Shown: in pieces, positions 8,290 through 18,012 of the stretch
How the letters are laid out: each line of letters begins with the position of its first letter
How positions within the stretch are numbered: the first letter of the stretch is position 1
NCBI GenBank assembly: GCA_018660835.1
Contig: JABJJN010000040.1
Span: forward strand, 221,586-285,585
DNA from: Gemmatimonadota bacterium
Lineage (GTDB): Bacteria > Latescibacterota > UBA2968 > UBA8231
Length of the DNA stretch: 64,000 nucleotides
Reading direction: 5' to 3'
Made by a program: the position numbers and the translations under genes
The notes under the pieces: model-generated
The model's database searches: none
What the model was told of the DNA's origin: nothing
The model's input: only the letters and a program-made list of their open reading frames with translations

Positions 8290-9306
8290 TTGGCACAGTA
8301 CGATGTATACGGTATCGGACACGCCCTCGTCGACACTCAGTACTCCGTCACGTCGGATGCACTATCAGCCGCTGGTGTCGATAAGGGTGTGATGACCCTC
8401 GTAGACGGCCAACGCCGACAGCAAGTCGTTGACGACCTGGCTGTCGAGCCGGTATTGAGCGCGTCAGGCGGCTCGGCGGCAAACACGATGATCACAATCG
8501 CGCGCTTTGGGGGTACGTCCTGCTATGGCTATCAGGTAGGTGACGATGACTGGGGCCGGTTCTATCGGCAGGACCTCAGCGAGGCCGGAGTCGATAGTGG
8601 CGAAGACGTCTTTCTGCCCGGAACCCCGACAGGGCAGTGTCTTGTCATGGTCACGCCGGATGCAGATCGATCCATGAACACATTCTTGGGGGCCAGCGGC
8701 TCGATGGGCCCCCGTCAGGTCGCCGAAGAGACGATCGGTAACTCAAGATTCGTTTACCTAGAGGGCTACCTACTTACCACAGACGAGGGATTCGCTGCCT
8801 GCGAGCTCGCGTTGACCGCTGCTAAGGCCCAGGACGTAGCGGTATCGCTGACCCTCAGCGACCCCTTCGTTGTCGGAGCGTTCCAGGCCCGCTTCGATCG
8901 GCTGATCGACAGCGGTGTGGATCTATTGTTCTGTAATGAAGACGAAGCGCTCGCTCTGACTGGCAAGGCTGACAGAGAACAGGCTGCCACAGCCCTATCT
9001 GAGCGAGTAGGTCGCGCTTACGTCACCTGCGGCAGCGATGGCGCCCTCGTGTGTTCAGGTAACGAACTGCAGCTGGTACCTGGACATGCAATCAAAGCTG
9101 TGGACACAACAGGTGCCGGAGATTCTTTCGCTGGTGGGACATTGTTTGGTCTCGCGCGCGACTTGGCGCCAGATGCAGCAGCAAGACTCGGCAACTATGC
9201 GGCAGCTTGTGTGGTGTCCGCCTATGGTCCTCGTCTTCAACTCGAACTGAGCAAGCGCACCGACGACATCCTCTCAGGCAACGCCCCGGTGCCTGCTTCC
9301 TCCTAG
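8290..9306 (+). CDS. PfkB-family sugar/nucleoside kinase (adenosine kinase-like)
   Basis: The 338-residue product is a ribokinase-fold kinase, cytoplasmic, transferring phosphate from ATP to a sugar or nucleoside hydroxyl. The substrate-side motif GGSAANT is at about 60-66 and the PfkB signature 2, DTTGAGDSFAGG, begins at about 272 with catalytic Asp near 278. The N-terminal GIGHALVDTQ resembles the adenosine kinase / sugar kinase subgroup found widely in bacteria, but the substrate cannot be assigned. The start is TTG at 8290 preceded by AGGAGGAG. It lies ten bases before the next gene, a 2-hydroxyacid dehydrogenase, with which it is probably co-transcribed; together they could handle a sugar acid, which is inference. 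Confidence 0.85.
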   Translation: MAQYDVYGIGHALVDTQYSVTSDALSAAGVDKGVMTLVDGQRRQQVVDDLAVEPVLSASGGSAANTMITIARFGGTSCYGYQVGDDDWGRFYRQDLSEAGVDSGEDVFLPGTPTGQCLVMVTPDADRSMNTFLGASGSMGPRQVAEETIGNSRFVYLEGYLLTTDEGFAACELALTAAKAQDVAVSLTLSDPFVVGAFQARFDRLIDSGVDLLFCNEDEALALTGKADREQAATALSERVGRAYVTCGSDGALVCSGNELQLVPGHAIKAVDTTGAGDSFAGGTLFGLARDLAPDAAARLGNYAAACVVSAYGPRLQLELSKRTDDILSGNAPVPASS

Positions 9307-9316
9307 GACAACTTCT

Positions 9317-10270
9317 ATGAAGATTCTGGTCCACTATCCATTCACGACTCAACAGGTTGACGAACTGCGAGCCATCGCTGTCGGCGACGGCCATGAGTTG
9401 AAGTTCGCCGAAGACGAAGACGCGGCGGCAGAGCTGGTCACTGATTGTGAGTGCCTGCTTGGATTCTTCTCCAAGAAGGTGACTGCCGCAGCCCCTCAGC
9501 TTCGCTGGATACAGTCTTTTTCTGCCGGGATGGACAACTTTCTGTATCCTGAGATCATCGACACAGAGCAGGTCGTGGTCTCGAACACAGCGGGTCTGTT
9601 CGCACCTCAAGGTGGTGAGCATGCGTGGGCCATGCTGCTGGCTCTCGCCAGAGGATTACTGCCATCAATCAGTCAGATGCCCGAGCGCAGGTGGGCCGGC
9701 GGCCAGGTCATCGAGCTGACAGGTATGACACTCGGCTTGATTGGATTGGGTGGGTTCGGCCGTGAGACGGCTAAGCGTGCCAGAGGCTATGATATGCGAA
9801 TTGTTGGCCTTGACCCTGTTCGACAAGCACCAATGGAGGACATCGATGAGATCCGAACACCTGAGCCAGGCAACCTGGACTGGCTCCTGTCTTGTTCGGA
9901 TGCTGTAGTGGTCGGTTGCCCACGCACACCGCAGACGTACCATCTCATCGGAGCGGAGCAATTGGCGATAATGAAGGAAACTGCCTACCTCATCTGCGTC
10001 AGCCGTGGCGGCATTATCGATGAAAGCGCCTTGATTCAAGCGTTGCATGACGGACAGATTGCAGGGGCGGGACTGGACGTTTGTGAACAGGAACCGCTCC
10101 CTGCAGACCATCCCCTTTGGGATGCGCCGAATCTCATTCTCACGCCCCACCGTGCAGGAGCCTCCCAGCATAGGCCGCGCAAGATTCATGAGTTCTTCTG
10201 CGACAATCTCCGCCGCTATCTTCAGGGAGACTCGCCGCTCAATATCGTCGACAAGGCTCGGGGCTTCTAA
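9317..10270 (+). CDS. D-2-hydroxyacid dehydrogenase, NAD(P)-dependent
   Basis: This 317-residue cytoplasmic enzyme reduces a 2-oxo acid to a D-2-hydroxy acid or the reverse. The Rossmann nucleotide motif GLGGFG is at 143-148. The catalytic triad of the family is visible: Arg230 (CVSRGG), Glu259 (CEQEP) and His278 (TPHRAG). The motif after the second strand (GLDPVR) has Asp, suggesting NAD preference. The chain is short at the C-terminus as in glyoxylate/hydroxypyruvate reductases and related GhrA-like proteins. It follows the PfkB kinase by ten bases. A weak 6-bp hairpin without T-run follows at 10286-10307. Substrate is unknown. Confidence 0.88.
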   Translation: MKILVHYPFTTQQVDELRAIAVGDGHELKFAEDEDAAAELVTDCECLLGFFSKKVTAAAPQLRWIQSFSAGMDNFLYPEIIDTEQVVVSNTAGLFAPQGGEHAWAMLLALARGLLPSISQMPERRWAGGQVIELTGMTLGLIGLGGFGRETAKRARGYDMRIVGLDPVRQAPMEDIDEIRTPEPGNLDWLLSCSDAVVVGCPRTPQTYHLIGAEQLAIMKETAYLICVSRGGIIDESALIQALHDGQIAGAGLDVCEQEPLPADHPLWDAPNLILTPHRAGASQHRPRKIHEFFCDNLRRYLQGDSPLNIVDKARGF

Positions 10271-10383
10271 ATTCTGATCGCGCGACCGGACCATTAATCG
10301 TGTCCGGCGGCCCCACGGTCGTGCCACCTGTAGTTATCTTTGTCTCTCCCGAAACACGCAGCTTTCCACGAGAGCCATAGCGG

Positions 10384-12705
10384 ATGTCCGCCGAAGAAGA
10401 AGATCGCCCCAGCTTAACTCGGGGTGAAGTAAACCGTGCCATGCGTGGTTTCATCACCGCCAGCGGGTTGTGGGGTGTATGGGGCCAGACCATCGGCATC
10501 GGCACGGCGGTCTTTACCGGATACATGCTGCACCTCGGGGCGGATGAATCCTACATCGCGCTGCTGACCTCTGTCGCCTACCTGCTGGCAGCGGTTCAGG
10601 TCTTGTCGTCTGCCTGGGCTTCGCGTATTCGCCGCCGTAAGCGCCTCGTGGTTGGCGTCGGCTTCGCCGAAATCGTCCTACGCAATGCCCTGCCACTGAT
10701 CCCACTGCTTTTTGCTGCCCACCTTCGTCTTGAAGCACTCGCCTTCCTGGTAGCAGCCGGTCTGTTGTGCGGTCACGTCGTGGCTCCCTTTTACAACACG
10801 TGGGTAGCCAATACTGTGCCGGAGAATATCCGCGCCCGGTTTACGTCTCGGCAGACCATCCTCAGCACGATTGCCGCCATGATCGCGGGCTTTGTCGTCG
10901 GGCGTTTCATCGATGGTTTTGACGGGGCCGACAAGCAAACCGGGTTTGATCTTGTCTTCGTCTTCGGCGCGATTTTTGGCTTGCTCGGATATCTGGCCCT
11001 TGCGCGTGCGCCCCATCCAGCTCCGCCCCCACCGGATGAACCAACACCTGAACGCACAGCTGGACTGATTGCGCCACTGCGTGACCGCAATTTTCGGCGC
11101 GCCGTCCTCTTCTACGGTTCATGGACATTCGCAATCGGCATAGGGGGGCCACTGTACAGCGTCTTTATGCTAGTCCAGTTGGGCATCTCCTATACGTGGA
11201 TTTCCATATTCAATGCACTATTCATGATCACCAGCATTGCCGGATATCGATTCTGGGCAGGACTGGTGGACCGCTTTGGCAGCAAACCTGTGCTGCAAAT
11301 TCTGATGGTTCCTGCCACATTCATTCCCATTATCTGGGTTTTCAATACACCTGGTTTTTTCTGGTTCGTTCCCATCGCCTTGTGTGTCAGTGGCTTGATT
11401 TTCTCTGGTATCCTGGTAGCGGTGACGCCGCTTCTCTATGGCCTGGTGCCAACGGGATCCCAGCGTCCGCACTTTCTCGCGACCTGGTCAGCGTCCGTCA
11501 ACCTTCTTGGTGCTCTGGGTCCAGCGGCGAGCGCTGTGCTCGTGCACTATCTGCATGGCGTCACATGGCAGATTCAGGGCCTGACCATCGGTCACCTGCA
11601 AATCATTTTTCTCATCAGTGCCGCGTGTCGCATTCCCGCTCTGTTTCTGTTGAGTCGAGTCAGCGACCGCAGTTCCATCACTTCACGACATCTGTTGTCG
11701 CATCTGTCCCGAGGCAACCTGCTCAGCTACACGTACAACACTGCCGTCTACAACGTGGCGTCACGGGAAGAGCGACGGGCAAGGGCGGCGCGCGGCCTCG
11801 GCAGATCTGGCAGCCCCCTCGCCATCGAGCAACTCATCCACGCCCTCGCCGACGCCAGCCCCATGGTGCGTCGCAGCGCCGCGCGTGCCCTCGGTGACAC
11901 GGGCTCTGAGGCAGCAACTGAATCCCTTGTCAAAGAACTCGTGGATGGTGCCTCTGATATTCGGTCAGAGGCGGCAGAGGCCTTGGGTCGCCTCGGTCAT
12001 GCAGGCGGCGTAGACCCGCTGATTGAAGCATTGGATGACGAGGATCCGAGAGTTCGCATCAGCGCAATTCGAGGCCTAAGCGAAATCGGCGGCGCTGAAG
12101 TACAGGAACTGCTGTTCTGGCACTTTGGTGGGAGCTTCGATCCCGTCACATTCCCGACCCTCGTCGATGTGCTGGCGCACATGAATGATCACCGCGTGAT
12201 CAAGGCTACCTTGCTGCATCTACAGGATTTTCGCTCACCTGCGGTACGGCTGCAGTTGCTCAATAGTGTCTGCGTCGCGATCGGCCAGGGGGGCGAATTC
12301 TACCGTCTGCTGTCGGTGGATGAGGACCGTCGCTCAGTGACACTGCTTCGTATCGTTCGCCGGGCGGGCACGACCTTGCAGCGTAGCACGGGGATTGAGG
12401 CGAGCACACGAGAGGTTCTCGACGAGTCCTTCGACCGCCTTCGACGTGCTTACGACTCAGGTAACATTGAGTGGTTGGAGGAGGCCGCCAAACAGGTAGC
12501 AGGAATCATTCGCGATGGACTGCTGGCAACGGGTCGCCGCCCATACGAAGTGTTATCGATTTATCTGGTCATCCTCGCCCTGGAGGACTTCCTCGCCAGC
12601 CAGGCCCGTCTGGACCTCGATGCTGCAAGAGAGATATTTGTCGCTGTCGCTCTGCAAAGGCTCAGCCAGTTGGTCGGCGGGCTTGAGTCTAACGATGACG
12701 CCTGA
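10384..12705 (+). CDS. MFS transporter with C-terminal HEAT-repeat domain
   Basis: Residues 20-440 carry about twelve hydrophobic helices of a major facilitator superfamily permease (a cytoplasmic-loop segment SRIRRRKRLVVG after TM2-3, and a central hydrophilic loop around 210-235 with PHPAPPPPDEP). From about 455 the protein becomes soluble and forms HEAT/PBS-lyase-like repeats (ARGLGRSGSPLAIEQLI, ARALGDTGSEAA, AEALGRLGHAGG, RGLSEIGGAEVQ), then a helical tail to residue 773. Fusion of HEAT repeats to a transporter parallels the Npt-type transporter at the left edge, although the permease families differ. The HEAT part is probably cytoplasmic and may bind a partner or regulate the permease. 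The substrate is unknown. Confidence 0.8.
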   Translation: MSAEEEDRPSLTRGEVNRAMRGFITASGLWGVWGQTIGIGTAVFTGYMLHLGADESYIALLTSVAYLLAAVQVLSSAWASRIRRRKRLVVGVGFAEIVLRNALPLIPLLFAAHLRLEALAFLVAAGLLCGHVVAPFYNTWVANTVPENIRARFTSRQTILSTIAAMIAGFVVGRFIDGFDGADKQTGFDLVFVFGAIFGLLGYLALARAPHPAPPPPDEPTPERTAGLIAPLRDRNFRRAVLFYGSWTFAIGIGGPLYSVFMLVQLGISYTWISIFNALFMITSIAGYRFWAGLVDRFGSKPVLQILMVPATFIPIIWVFNTPGFFWFVPIALCVSGLIFSGILVAVTPLLYGLVPTGSQRPHFLATWSASVNLLGALGPAASAVLVHYLHGVTWQIQGLTIGHLQIIFLISAACRIPALFLLSRVSDRSSITSRHLLSHLSRGNLLSYTYNTAVYNVASREERRARAARGLGRSGSPLAIEQLIHALADASPMVRRSAARALGDTGSEAATESLVKELVDGASDIRSEAAEALGRLGHAGGVDPLIEALDDEDPRVRISAIRGLSEIGGAEVQELLFWHFGGSFDPVTFPTLVDVLAHMNDHRVIKATLLHLQDFRSPAVRLQLLNSVCVAIGQGGEFYRLLSVDEDRRSVTLLRIVRRAGTTLQRSTGIEASTREVLDESFDRLRRAYDSGNIEWLEEAAKQVAGIIRDGLLATGRRPYEVLSIYLVILALEDFLASQARLDLDAAREIFVAVALQRLSQLVGGLESNDDA

Positions 12706-12714
12706 ATCATCGGA

Positions 12715-13800
<1,086 letters not shown>

Positions 13801-13863
13801 TACATTTGGCTGACGGCGATATCGAGTCAGTCCGTGATGTAGAACGAACAGGGCTGTAGAACG

Positions 13864-13896
13864 AAAAAAGGAGCGAGGTCATGGCGACCTCGCTCC
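13864..13896 (-). terminator. Rho-independent terminator of rplC
   Basis: A perfect 11-bp stem GGAGCGAGGTC / GACCTCGCTCC (13870-13880 with 13886-13896) is followed on the minus strand by six T residues, about 50 bases beyond the rplC stop. It shows that rplC is transcribed alone. Confidence 0.92.
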
Positions 13897-13944
13897 CATC
13901 TTCCATCCAATGTCCGCCCTTCACGACCGGGCGGCCAATTTACT

Positions 13945-14559
13945 TTACTTGATGATAGTGATGTAGCCTGCAGGGGAACCAGGAACAGCCCCTTTGAGAA
14001 AGAGTAGATTGCGCTCCGCGTCGATCCTCACGACCTGCAGAGAACCTGTCGTCACGCGCCGGGCACCCATGTGACCGGGCATCTTCTTACCCTTCCATAC
14101 TTTTCCTGGATCTGTGCCTTGGCCGATCGATCCACCATGACGCTCGCGATCGGGTGTTCCATGCGTCGCTCCCTTGCCACGGAAGTGAAAGCGCTTCACC
14201 ACACCGGCGAACCCCTTACCCTTCGACTTGCCCGTGACCTTGACCTTATCACCAATCTCGAACTGACTGACGTCGAGCACATGACCGACCTCGACTGGGT
14301 CGCCATCGATCTGGAATTCTCTCAGGAGTCGATGCGGCGCCACTTTGGCCTTGGCCAGGTGACCTGCCATGGGCTTGTTTACCTTGCGCTCAGGTACCTC
14401 ATCATAGGCAACCTGCACAGCACTGTATCCGTCTCGCTCTGCCGTCTTGATCTGGGTGACTGGGCAAGGGCCCGCCGCCACGATCGTCACGGAGATAAGT
14501 TCTTCCTTGTCATTGTAGACCTGGGTCATGCCCAGTTTCCTGCCGATGAGGCCAGCCAT
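13945..14559 (-). CDS. rplC: 50S ribosomal protein L3, encoded alone
   Basis: Full-length bacterial L3 (204 aa): N-terminal GLIGRKLGMTQVY, the central KGKGFAGVVKRFHF loop that reaches the peptidyl transferase centre, and HGGSIGQGTDP with Gln147 corresponding to the glutamine methylated by PrmB. L3 nucleates early assembly of the 23S domain VI. Normally rplC is the second gene of the S10 operon (rpsJ-rplC-rplD-rplW-rplB). Here no ribosomal gene is on either side: upstream is a divergent GT9 gene and downstream an own terminator. Either the S10 operon is split in this lineage or this is a second copy of rplC. Shine-Dalgarno is weak. Confidence 0.97.
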   Translation of the reverse strand: MAGLIGRKLGMTQVYNDKEELISVTIVAAGPCPVTQIKTAERDGYSAVQVAYDEVPERKVNKPMAGHLAKAKVAPHRLLREFQIDGDPVEVGHVLDVSQFEIGDKVKVTGKSKGKGFAGVVKRFHFRGKGATHGTPDRERHGGSIGQGTDPGKVWKGKKMPGHMGARRVTTGSLQVVRIDAERNLLFLKGAVPGSPAGYITIIK

Positions 14560-14687
14560 CTTTCAACTCACATTTGGGATTACTGCGTTGCGGGGTAAGT
14601 CATTGAGTAGGAAATCATTACAGCACGACTCTGTGCGCGGTAAATCCTTCCAATTCAGAATGGTAGAAAATAGGCGCAGCCTCACAT

Positions 14688-14705
14688 TGGCGCAAGGTTG
14701 CGCCA
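14688..14705. repeat. 18-bp palindrome between rplC and the GT9 gene
   Basis: TGGCGCAA-gg-TTGCGCCA, 8-bp perfect arms around a 2-base centre, overlaps the start of the GT9 gene and lies about 130 bases upstream of rplC. It could be an operator for one of the divergent genes. Confidence 0.5.
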
Positions 14706-15684
14706 CCTAGTGGGCCGGGCAGTCGTTGTGATTCGTGGCGGCGCCCTGGGGGACCATGTTCTGTCCCTACCCATCGCCGCCCAGTTGCGGCGTGCTTACA
14801 CTGGATGTCCACTCATCTGGATTGGCCACCGCTCTCGAGGCTGGCTGGCTCGACCGGATCATCTTGAGGACGCGGACGGCCTCATCGGCAGGGCCTTGTA
14901 TGGTTCGAGCCCAGAAGACTTACCAGAGCGGATCAGATCAGCGCGACTCATTCTCATTTACGCCTCACAGGGCGAGTCGGTGGCTCTTCACCTGCGTGGA
15001 GTCTGTCAGGGGAAGGTCATCAATTGGGATCCACGTATCTGCGATCCGCGCTCCTGCGATCCGCGATCTCTGACTCTGCAACCACCGCCGGCGCCCACAG
15101 ATAGGCATGTGGTCGAACATCTTGTAGAACCACTATTTGGCCAGGATACGATGCCGAGTCTCGAGGAGCTGACACCGAGATTCATGCCGACGGCCGATGA
15201 GACGACCTGGGCAACGCAGCAATGGACAAGATTGGGAATCAACCCCAGCAACGTCATCCTGATCCATGCCGGCAGTGGCGGCAGGGAAAAATGCTGGCCA
15301 GTCGATCGCTTCGTCGCCCTCGGTCGACAGCTTGAGGAGCGTGGGCATTCGATCGTTTACCTTGGCGGCCCTGTCGAGGCTGAAAGCTCACGACATTTTG
15401 ACGTACTTCACCGATGGCCTTCGATTGCGGCCGAAGACCCCATACGGTTGGCAGCTCTGTTGGCTTCGGTCCGTTACTTGATCGGCAATGATTCGGGGCC
15501 CGGCCACCTCGCGGCTGCTGTCGGCACACCGACCTTATCGCTCTTTGGGCCAACGGATCCGGGGCGATGGCGACCATTGGGACCACAGGCCGTCGTCGTT
15601 CGTTCGCCGTCTGCATCCATGTCTGATCTGGACGTCAATGAGGTCCTGGCTAAGGCTCTGTATCACCTAAGCCGATTAGCATAG
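14698..15684 (+). CDS. GT9-family glycosyltransferase (LPS heptosyltransferase-like)
   Basis: The 328-residue product is a GT-B fold enzyme of family GT9, which adds heptose from ADP-heptose to lipopolysaccharide core at the cytoplasmic face of the inner membrane. Diagnostic segments are VVIRGGALGDHVLSLP at the N-terminus, ILIHAGSGGREKCWP with FVALGRQLEERGH, and the donor-binding LIGNDSGPGHLAAAVGTPTLSLFGPTDP near the C-terminus. Start is TTG at 14698 or, equally possible, GTG at 14710. In the middle (15027-15068) a short imperfect tandem repeat encodes DPRI-CDPRS-CDPRS, probably a recent slippage expansion. It is divergent from rplC and converges with rlpA. Confidence 0.85.
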   Translation: MRHLVGRAVVVIRGGALGDHVLSLPIAAQLRRAYTGCPLIWIGHRSRGWLARPDHLEDADGLIGRALYGSSPEDLPERIRSARLILIYASQGESVALHLRGVCQGKVINWDPRICDPRSCDPRSLTLQPPPAPTDRHVVEHLVEPLFGQDTMPSLEELTPRFMPTADETTWATQQWTRLGINPSNVILIHAGSGGREKCWPVDRFVALGRQLEERGHSIVYLGGPVEAESSRHFDVLHRWPSIAAEDPIRLAALLASVRYLIGNDSGPGHLAAAVGTPTLSLFGPTDPGRWRPLGPQAVVVRSPSASMSDLDVNEVLAKALYHLSRLA

Positions 15685-15695
15685 CAGCCGTTCGA

Positions 15696-16208
15696 CTACT
15701 CGGCCTCTTCGACAATTTCAATCATGACCTTCATCGTCCCTGCCTGGACCATCTCCAGCTCCAGGGCTGCCGCAAAGGACAGATCGAGAATTCTCCCCTC
15801 GATGAAGGGACCTCGATCATTCACTTTGACAACGACCCAGCGTCCATTGCTGAGATTGGTCACCTTCGCGATCGTGCCAAGTGGCAGGACCCGATGTGCG
15901 GCTGTGAGTTTGTACATGTTGAACACTTCACCATTGGCCGTCTTGCGACCATGGAATTGCTCGCCATAGTAAGAAGCCACGCCAATTTGGTAGGCATTTG
16001 TCGTAGAGATGTTCTGCGGGTCAACGGGGTGCGCAGTTTGTGTTGGGCGCACGACAGCGGGGGGCTTGGATCTTGAACTCGTTGAGCGCGGCGTAGAGCG
16101 TCTCGGGGTGTGGGCAGGCGCGATGTCACTGCGATAGATCGGGCGTGGAACGCAGCCGCTGGCCCCTATCAACACCAGGATCGACACACATACGAGGTAA
16201 CGTCTCAT
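15696..16208 (-). CDS. rlpA: RlpA-family septal lipoprotein (double-psi beta-barrel)
   Basis: RlpA proteins are outer-membrane lipoproteins that cut or bind peptidoglycan lacking stem peptides at the septum. Starting at ATG 16208, the protein is 170 residues with a signal peptide ([19 protein letters not shown], lipid-modified Cys19; the -3 residue is Ala, slightly atypical), a Pro/Ser/Arg-rich linker, and the RlpA domain from about 80 on: [55 protein letters not shown]. The SPOR domain present in some homologues is absent. It lies 20 bases beyond the pyrD stop and is the last gene of the minus-strand run from 25078. Confidence 0.88.
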   Translation of the reverse strand: MRRYLVCVSILVLIGASGCVPRPIYRSDIAPAHTPRRSTPRSTSSRSKPPAVVRPTQTAHPVDPQNISTTNAYQIGVASYYGEQFHGRKTANGEVFNMYKLTAAHRVLPLGTIAKVTNLSNGRWVVVKVNDRGPFIEGRILDLSFAAALELEMVQAGTMKVMIEIVEEAE

Positions 16209-16228
16209 AGACTTGCTTTGAGCGGTCT

Positions 16229-17155
16229 CTATGACCGCAAAGTGCCCACCAGATCGGCGACTCGTGTCACGCCGGTATCGCGACAATACGCGTCAATTCC
16301 GGACACGATCTGAGCTGCAGCCCCAGGTCGAACGAAGGTCGCTGTGCCAACTTGAATCGCACTGGCACCCGTGACGAGGAATTCCAGTGCATCCTCAGCC
16401 GTAGAGATGCCTCCAAGGCCCAACAACGGCACGTCCACGGCCTGACGCACCTTCCACAGAAGCGCCAAGGCGACAGGCTTGATCGCCGGACCGGACAGAC
16501 CACCCGTTACATTGCCAAGAACCGGGCGCCGAGTATCGAGGTCTACCGCCATGCCCACCAATGTATTGATCAGAGAAACCGCATCGGCGCCCGCATCAAC
16601 GACACTTCTGGCGATGGCGGCGATGTCGGTAACATTGGGCGTCAATTTCACGATGATCGGCAAATCCGTGTGACGGCGTACAGTAGCAACTACGTCAGCA
16701 GAGGCAGTGGGACTGCAGCCAAACAACACCCCCCCCTCCTTGATATTGGGGCATGAGATGTTGACTTCAATCCCGGCGACGCCCCCGAGTGCATCAATTC
16801 TTGCTGTCATCTCACCGTGTTCTTCCACGGTGGGTGCAGCAATATTGACGATGACCTTTGTATCCAATTTGGACAGGAATGGCCACTTGTGCTCGACGAA
16901 TCCTTCCAATCCCGGATTCTGCAACCCAATGGCATTGAGCATACCCGAGGGTGTTTCAATGATTCGAGGGGGGCTGTTGCCGGCTCGTGGCTCTGGCGTA
17001 ATGGTCTTGGTGATGATACCACCCACATCGGCGAGTGTAAGAAAGGGCTCCAACTCCTCGCCATATCCACACGTGCCCGATGCGAGCAACACGGGATTGG
17101 CCAACTCTATGCCAGCGACATTTACTCGCAGATCCACATTTGTGCCAGCAGTCAC
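16229..17155 (-). CDS. pyrD: Dihydroorotate dehydrogenase, class 1B catalytic subunit
   Basis: PyrD oxidises dihydroorotate to orotate in pyrimidine synthesis. The 308-residue protein is the FMN-binding subunit of the NAD-linked class 1B heterotetramer: N-terminal [26 protein letters not shown], and the active-site base Cys135 in EVNISCPN (class 2 enzymes have Ser). FMN phosphate contacts are in GLGGIS and [10 protein letters not shown]. The electron-transfer partner pyrK lies immediately upstream with a 4-base overlap (17152-17155), the expected coupling. Confidence 0.96.
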   Translation of the reverse strand: MTAGTNVDLRVNVAGIELANPVLLASGTCGYGEELEPFLTLADVGGIITKTITPEPRAGNSPPRIIETPSGMLNAIGLQNPGLEGFVEHKWPFLSKLDTKVIVNIAAPTVEEHGEMTARIDALGGVAGIEVNISCPNIKEGGVLFGCSPTASADVVATVRRHTDLPIIVKLTPNVTDIAAIARSVVDAGADAVSLINTLVGMAVDLDTRRPVLGNVTGGLSGPAIKPVALALLWKVRQAVDVPLLGLGGISTAEDALEFLVTGASAIQVGTATFVRPGAAAQIVSGIDAYCRDTGVTRVADLVGTLRS

Positions 17156-18012
17156 CAGCGAATCTCTCGGGAGTCGTAGACGGGACCATCCACGCAGACT
17201 CTGGAAAACTGCTCATAGGCCGAGGTCGGTGTAGCCGACCGTTCCACGACGCAACCCACGCAGACACCGAAACCGCAAGCCATGTATTCCTCCAACGATG
17301 CATAGCACAGAACCCCCGCCTCTTCGGCGGCCCGGGCGACAGCAGCCATCATGGGGTGAGGACCACAGGTATAGATGACGGACTGATCCGTCGCGGTTGA
17401 TGCGAGATCCTCCTTGAGGGCCGCAGCGAGCAGATCGGTGACGAAGCCATGGTGGCCTAGACTGCCGTCATCTGTTGCCTGACGAAGATCACGCGTCGCA
17501 GGTGAGAGCAACCTGGGCGGCAGGTGTTTCCCCGCATGACGGGCACCAACGATGAGAATGGGAGACCGCCCCTCACCTCGCAGATGGGCTCCGAGATGAA
17601 TCAAAGGGGGCACGCCAATACCACCACCGACCAACAGTGGACGCGCACCACCTGGTGGTGACGGGAATGCGTGCCCGAGGGGTCCCAGGCAGGACACTGG
17701 ATCTGAGATGCGCAGGTGACTGAGCGTCTCGCTCTTGGAACCGACAATCTCGTATAGCACACTAAATGTCGATGCCGTGAGATCGATGTGGCTGATACTC
17801 AGAGGGATACGCAGCAGCGGCGAAGACGTCGCCGCCCCCGGTAGTAGTTGCACGAACTGCCCCGGCTTCGCGTCGAGGAATGCCCCCTCAATCTCAATTT
17901 CCAGATGGCGAAAATCGTCCGCCACCTCCTCGTGGGACACAACAACTCCATCTACATCCTGTGCTTTGACTGGTTTCAAAACCTTCCTACTCCGGTGCCG
18001 AACCGGGTTCAC
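17152..18012 (-). CDS. pyrK: Dihydroorotate dehydrogenase electron transfer subunit
   Basis: PyrK carries FAD and a [2Fe-2S] cluster and passes electrons from PyrD to NAD. The 286-residue product has a ferredoxin-reductase-type FAD domain (about 25-120, with PLLRIPLSIS as the RxxS flavin motif), an NAD-binding domain (VGGGIGVPPLIHLG, then TCGPHPMM), and a C-terminal cluster motif ACGFGVCVGCVV plus a distant Cys in FSRVCVDGPVY. The listed ATG overlaps the end of the TPR/TonB gene by 26 bases; a later start is possible but none has a better Shine-Dalgarno. It is followed by pyrD with a 4-base overlap. Confidence 0.94.
   Translation of the reverse strand: MNPVRHRSRKVLKPVKAQDVDGVVVSHEEVADDFRHLEIEIEGAFLDAKPGQFVQLLPGAATSSPLLRIPLSISHIDLTASTFSVLYEIVGSKSETLSHLRISDPVSCLGPLGHAFPSPPGGARPLLVGGGIGVPPLIHLGAHLRGEGRSPILIVGARHAGKHLPPRLLSPATRDLRQATDDGSLGHHGFVTDLLAAALKEDLASTATDQSVIYTCGPHPMMAAVARAAEEAGVLCYASLEEYMACGFGVCVGCVVERSATPTSAYEQFSRVCVDGPVYDSREIRW

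Noticed and set aside
10286..10307. Terminator after the D-2-hydroxyacid dehydrogenase gene
   Set aside because: Only a 6-bp stem with a 10-base loop and no T-run; too weak to call.
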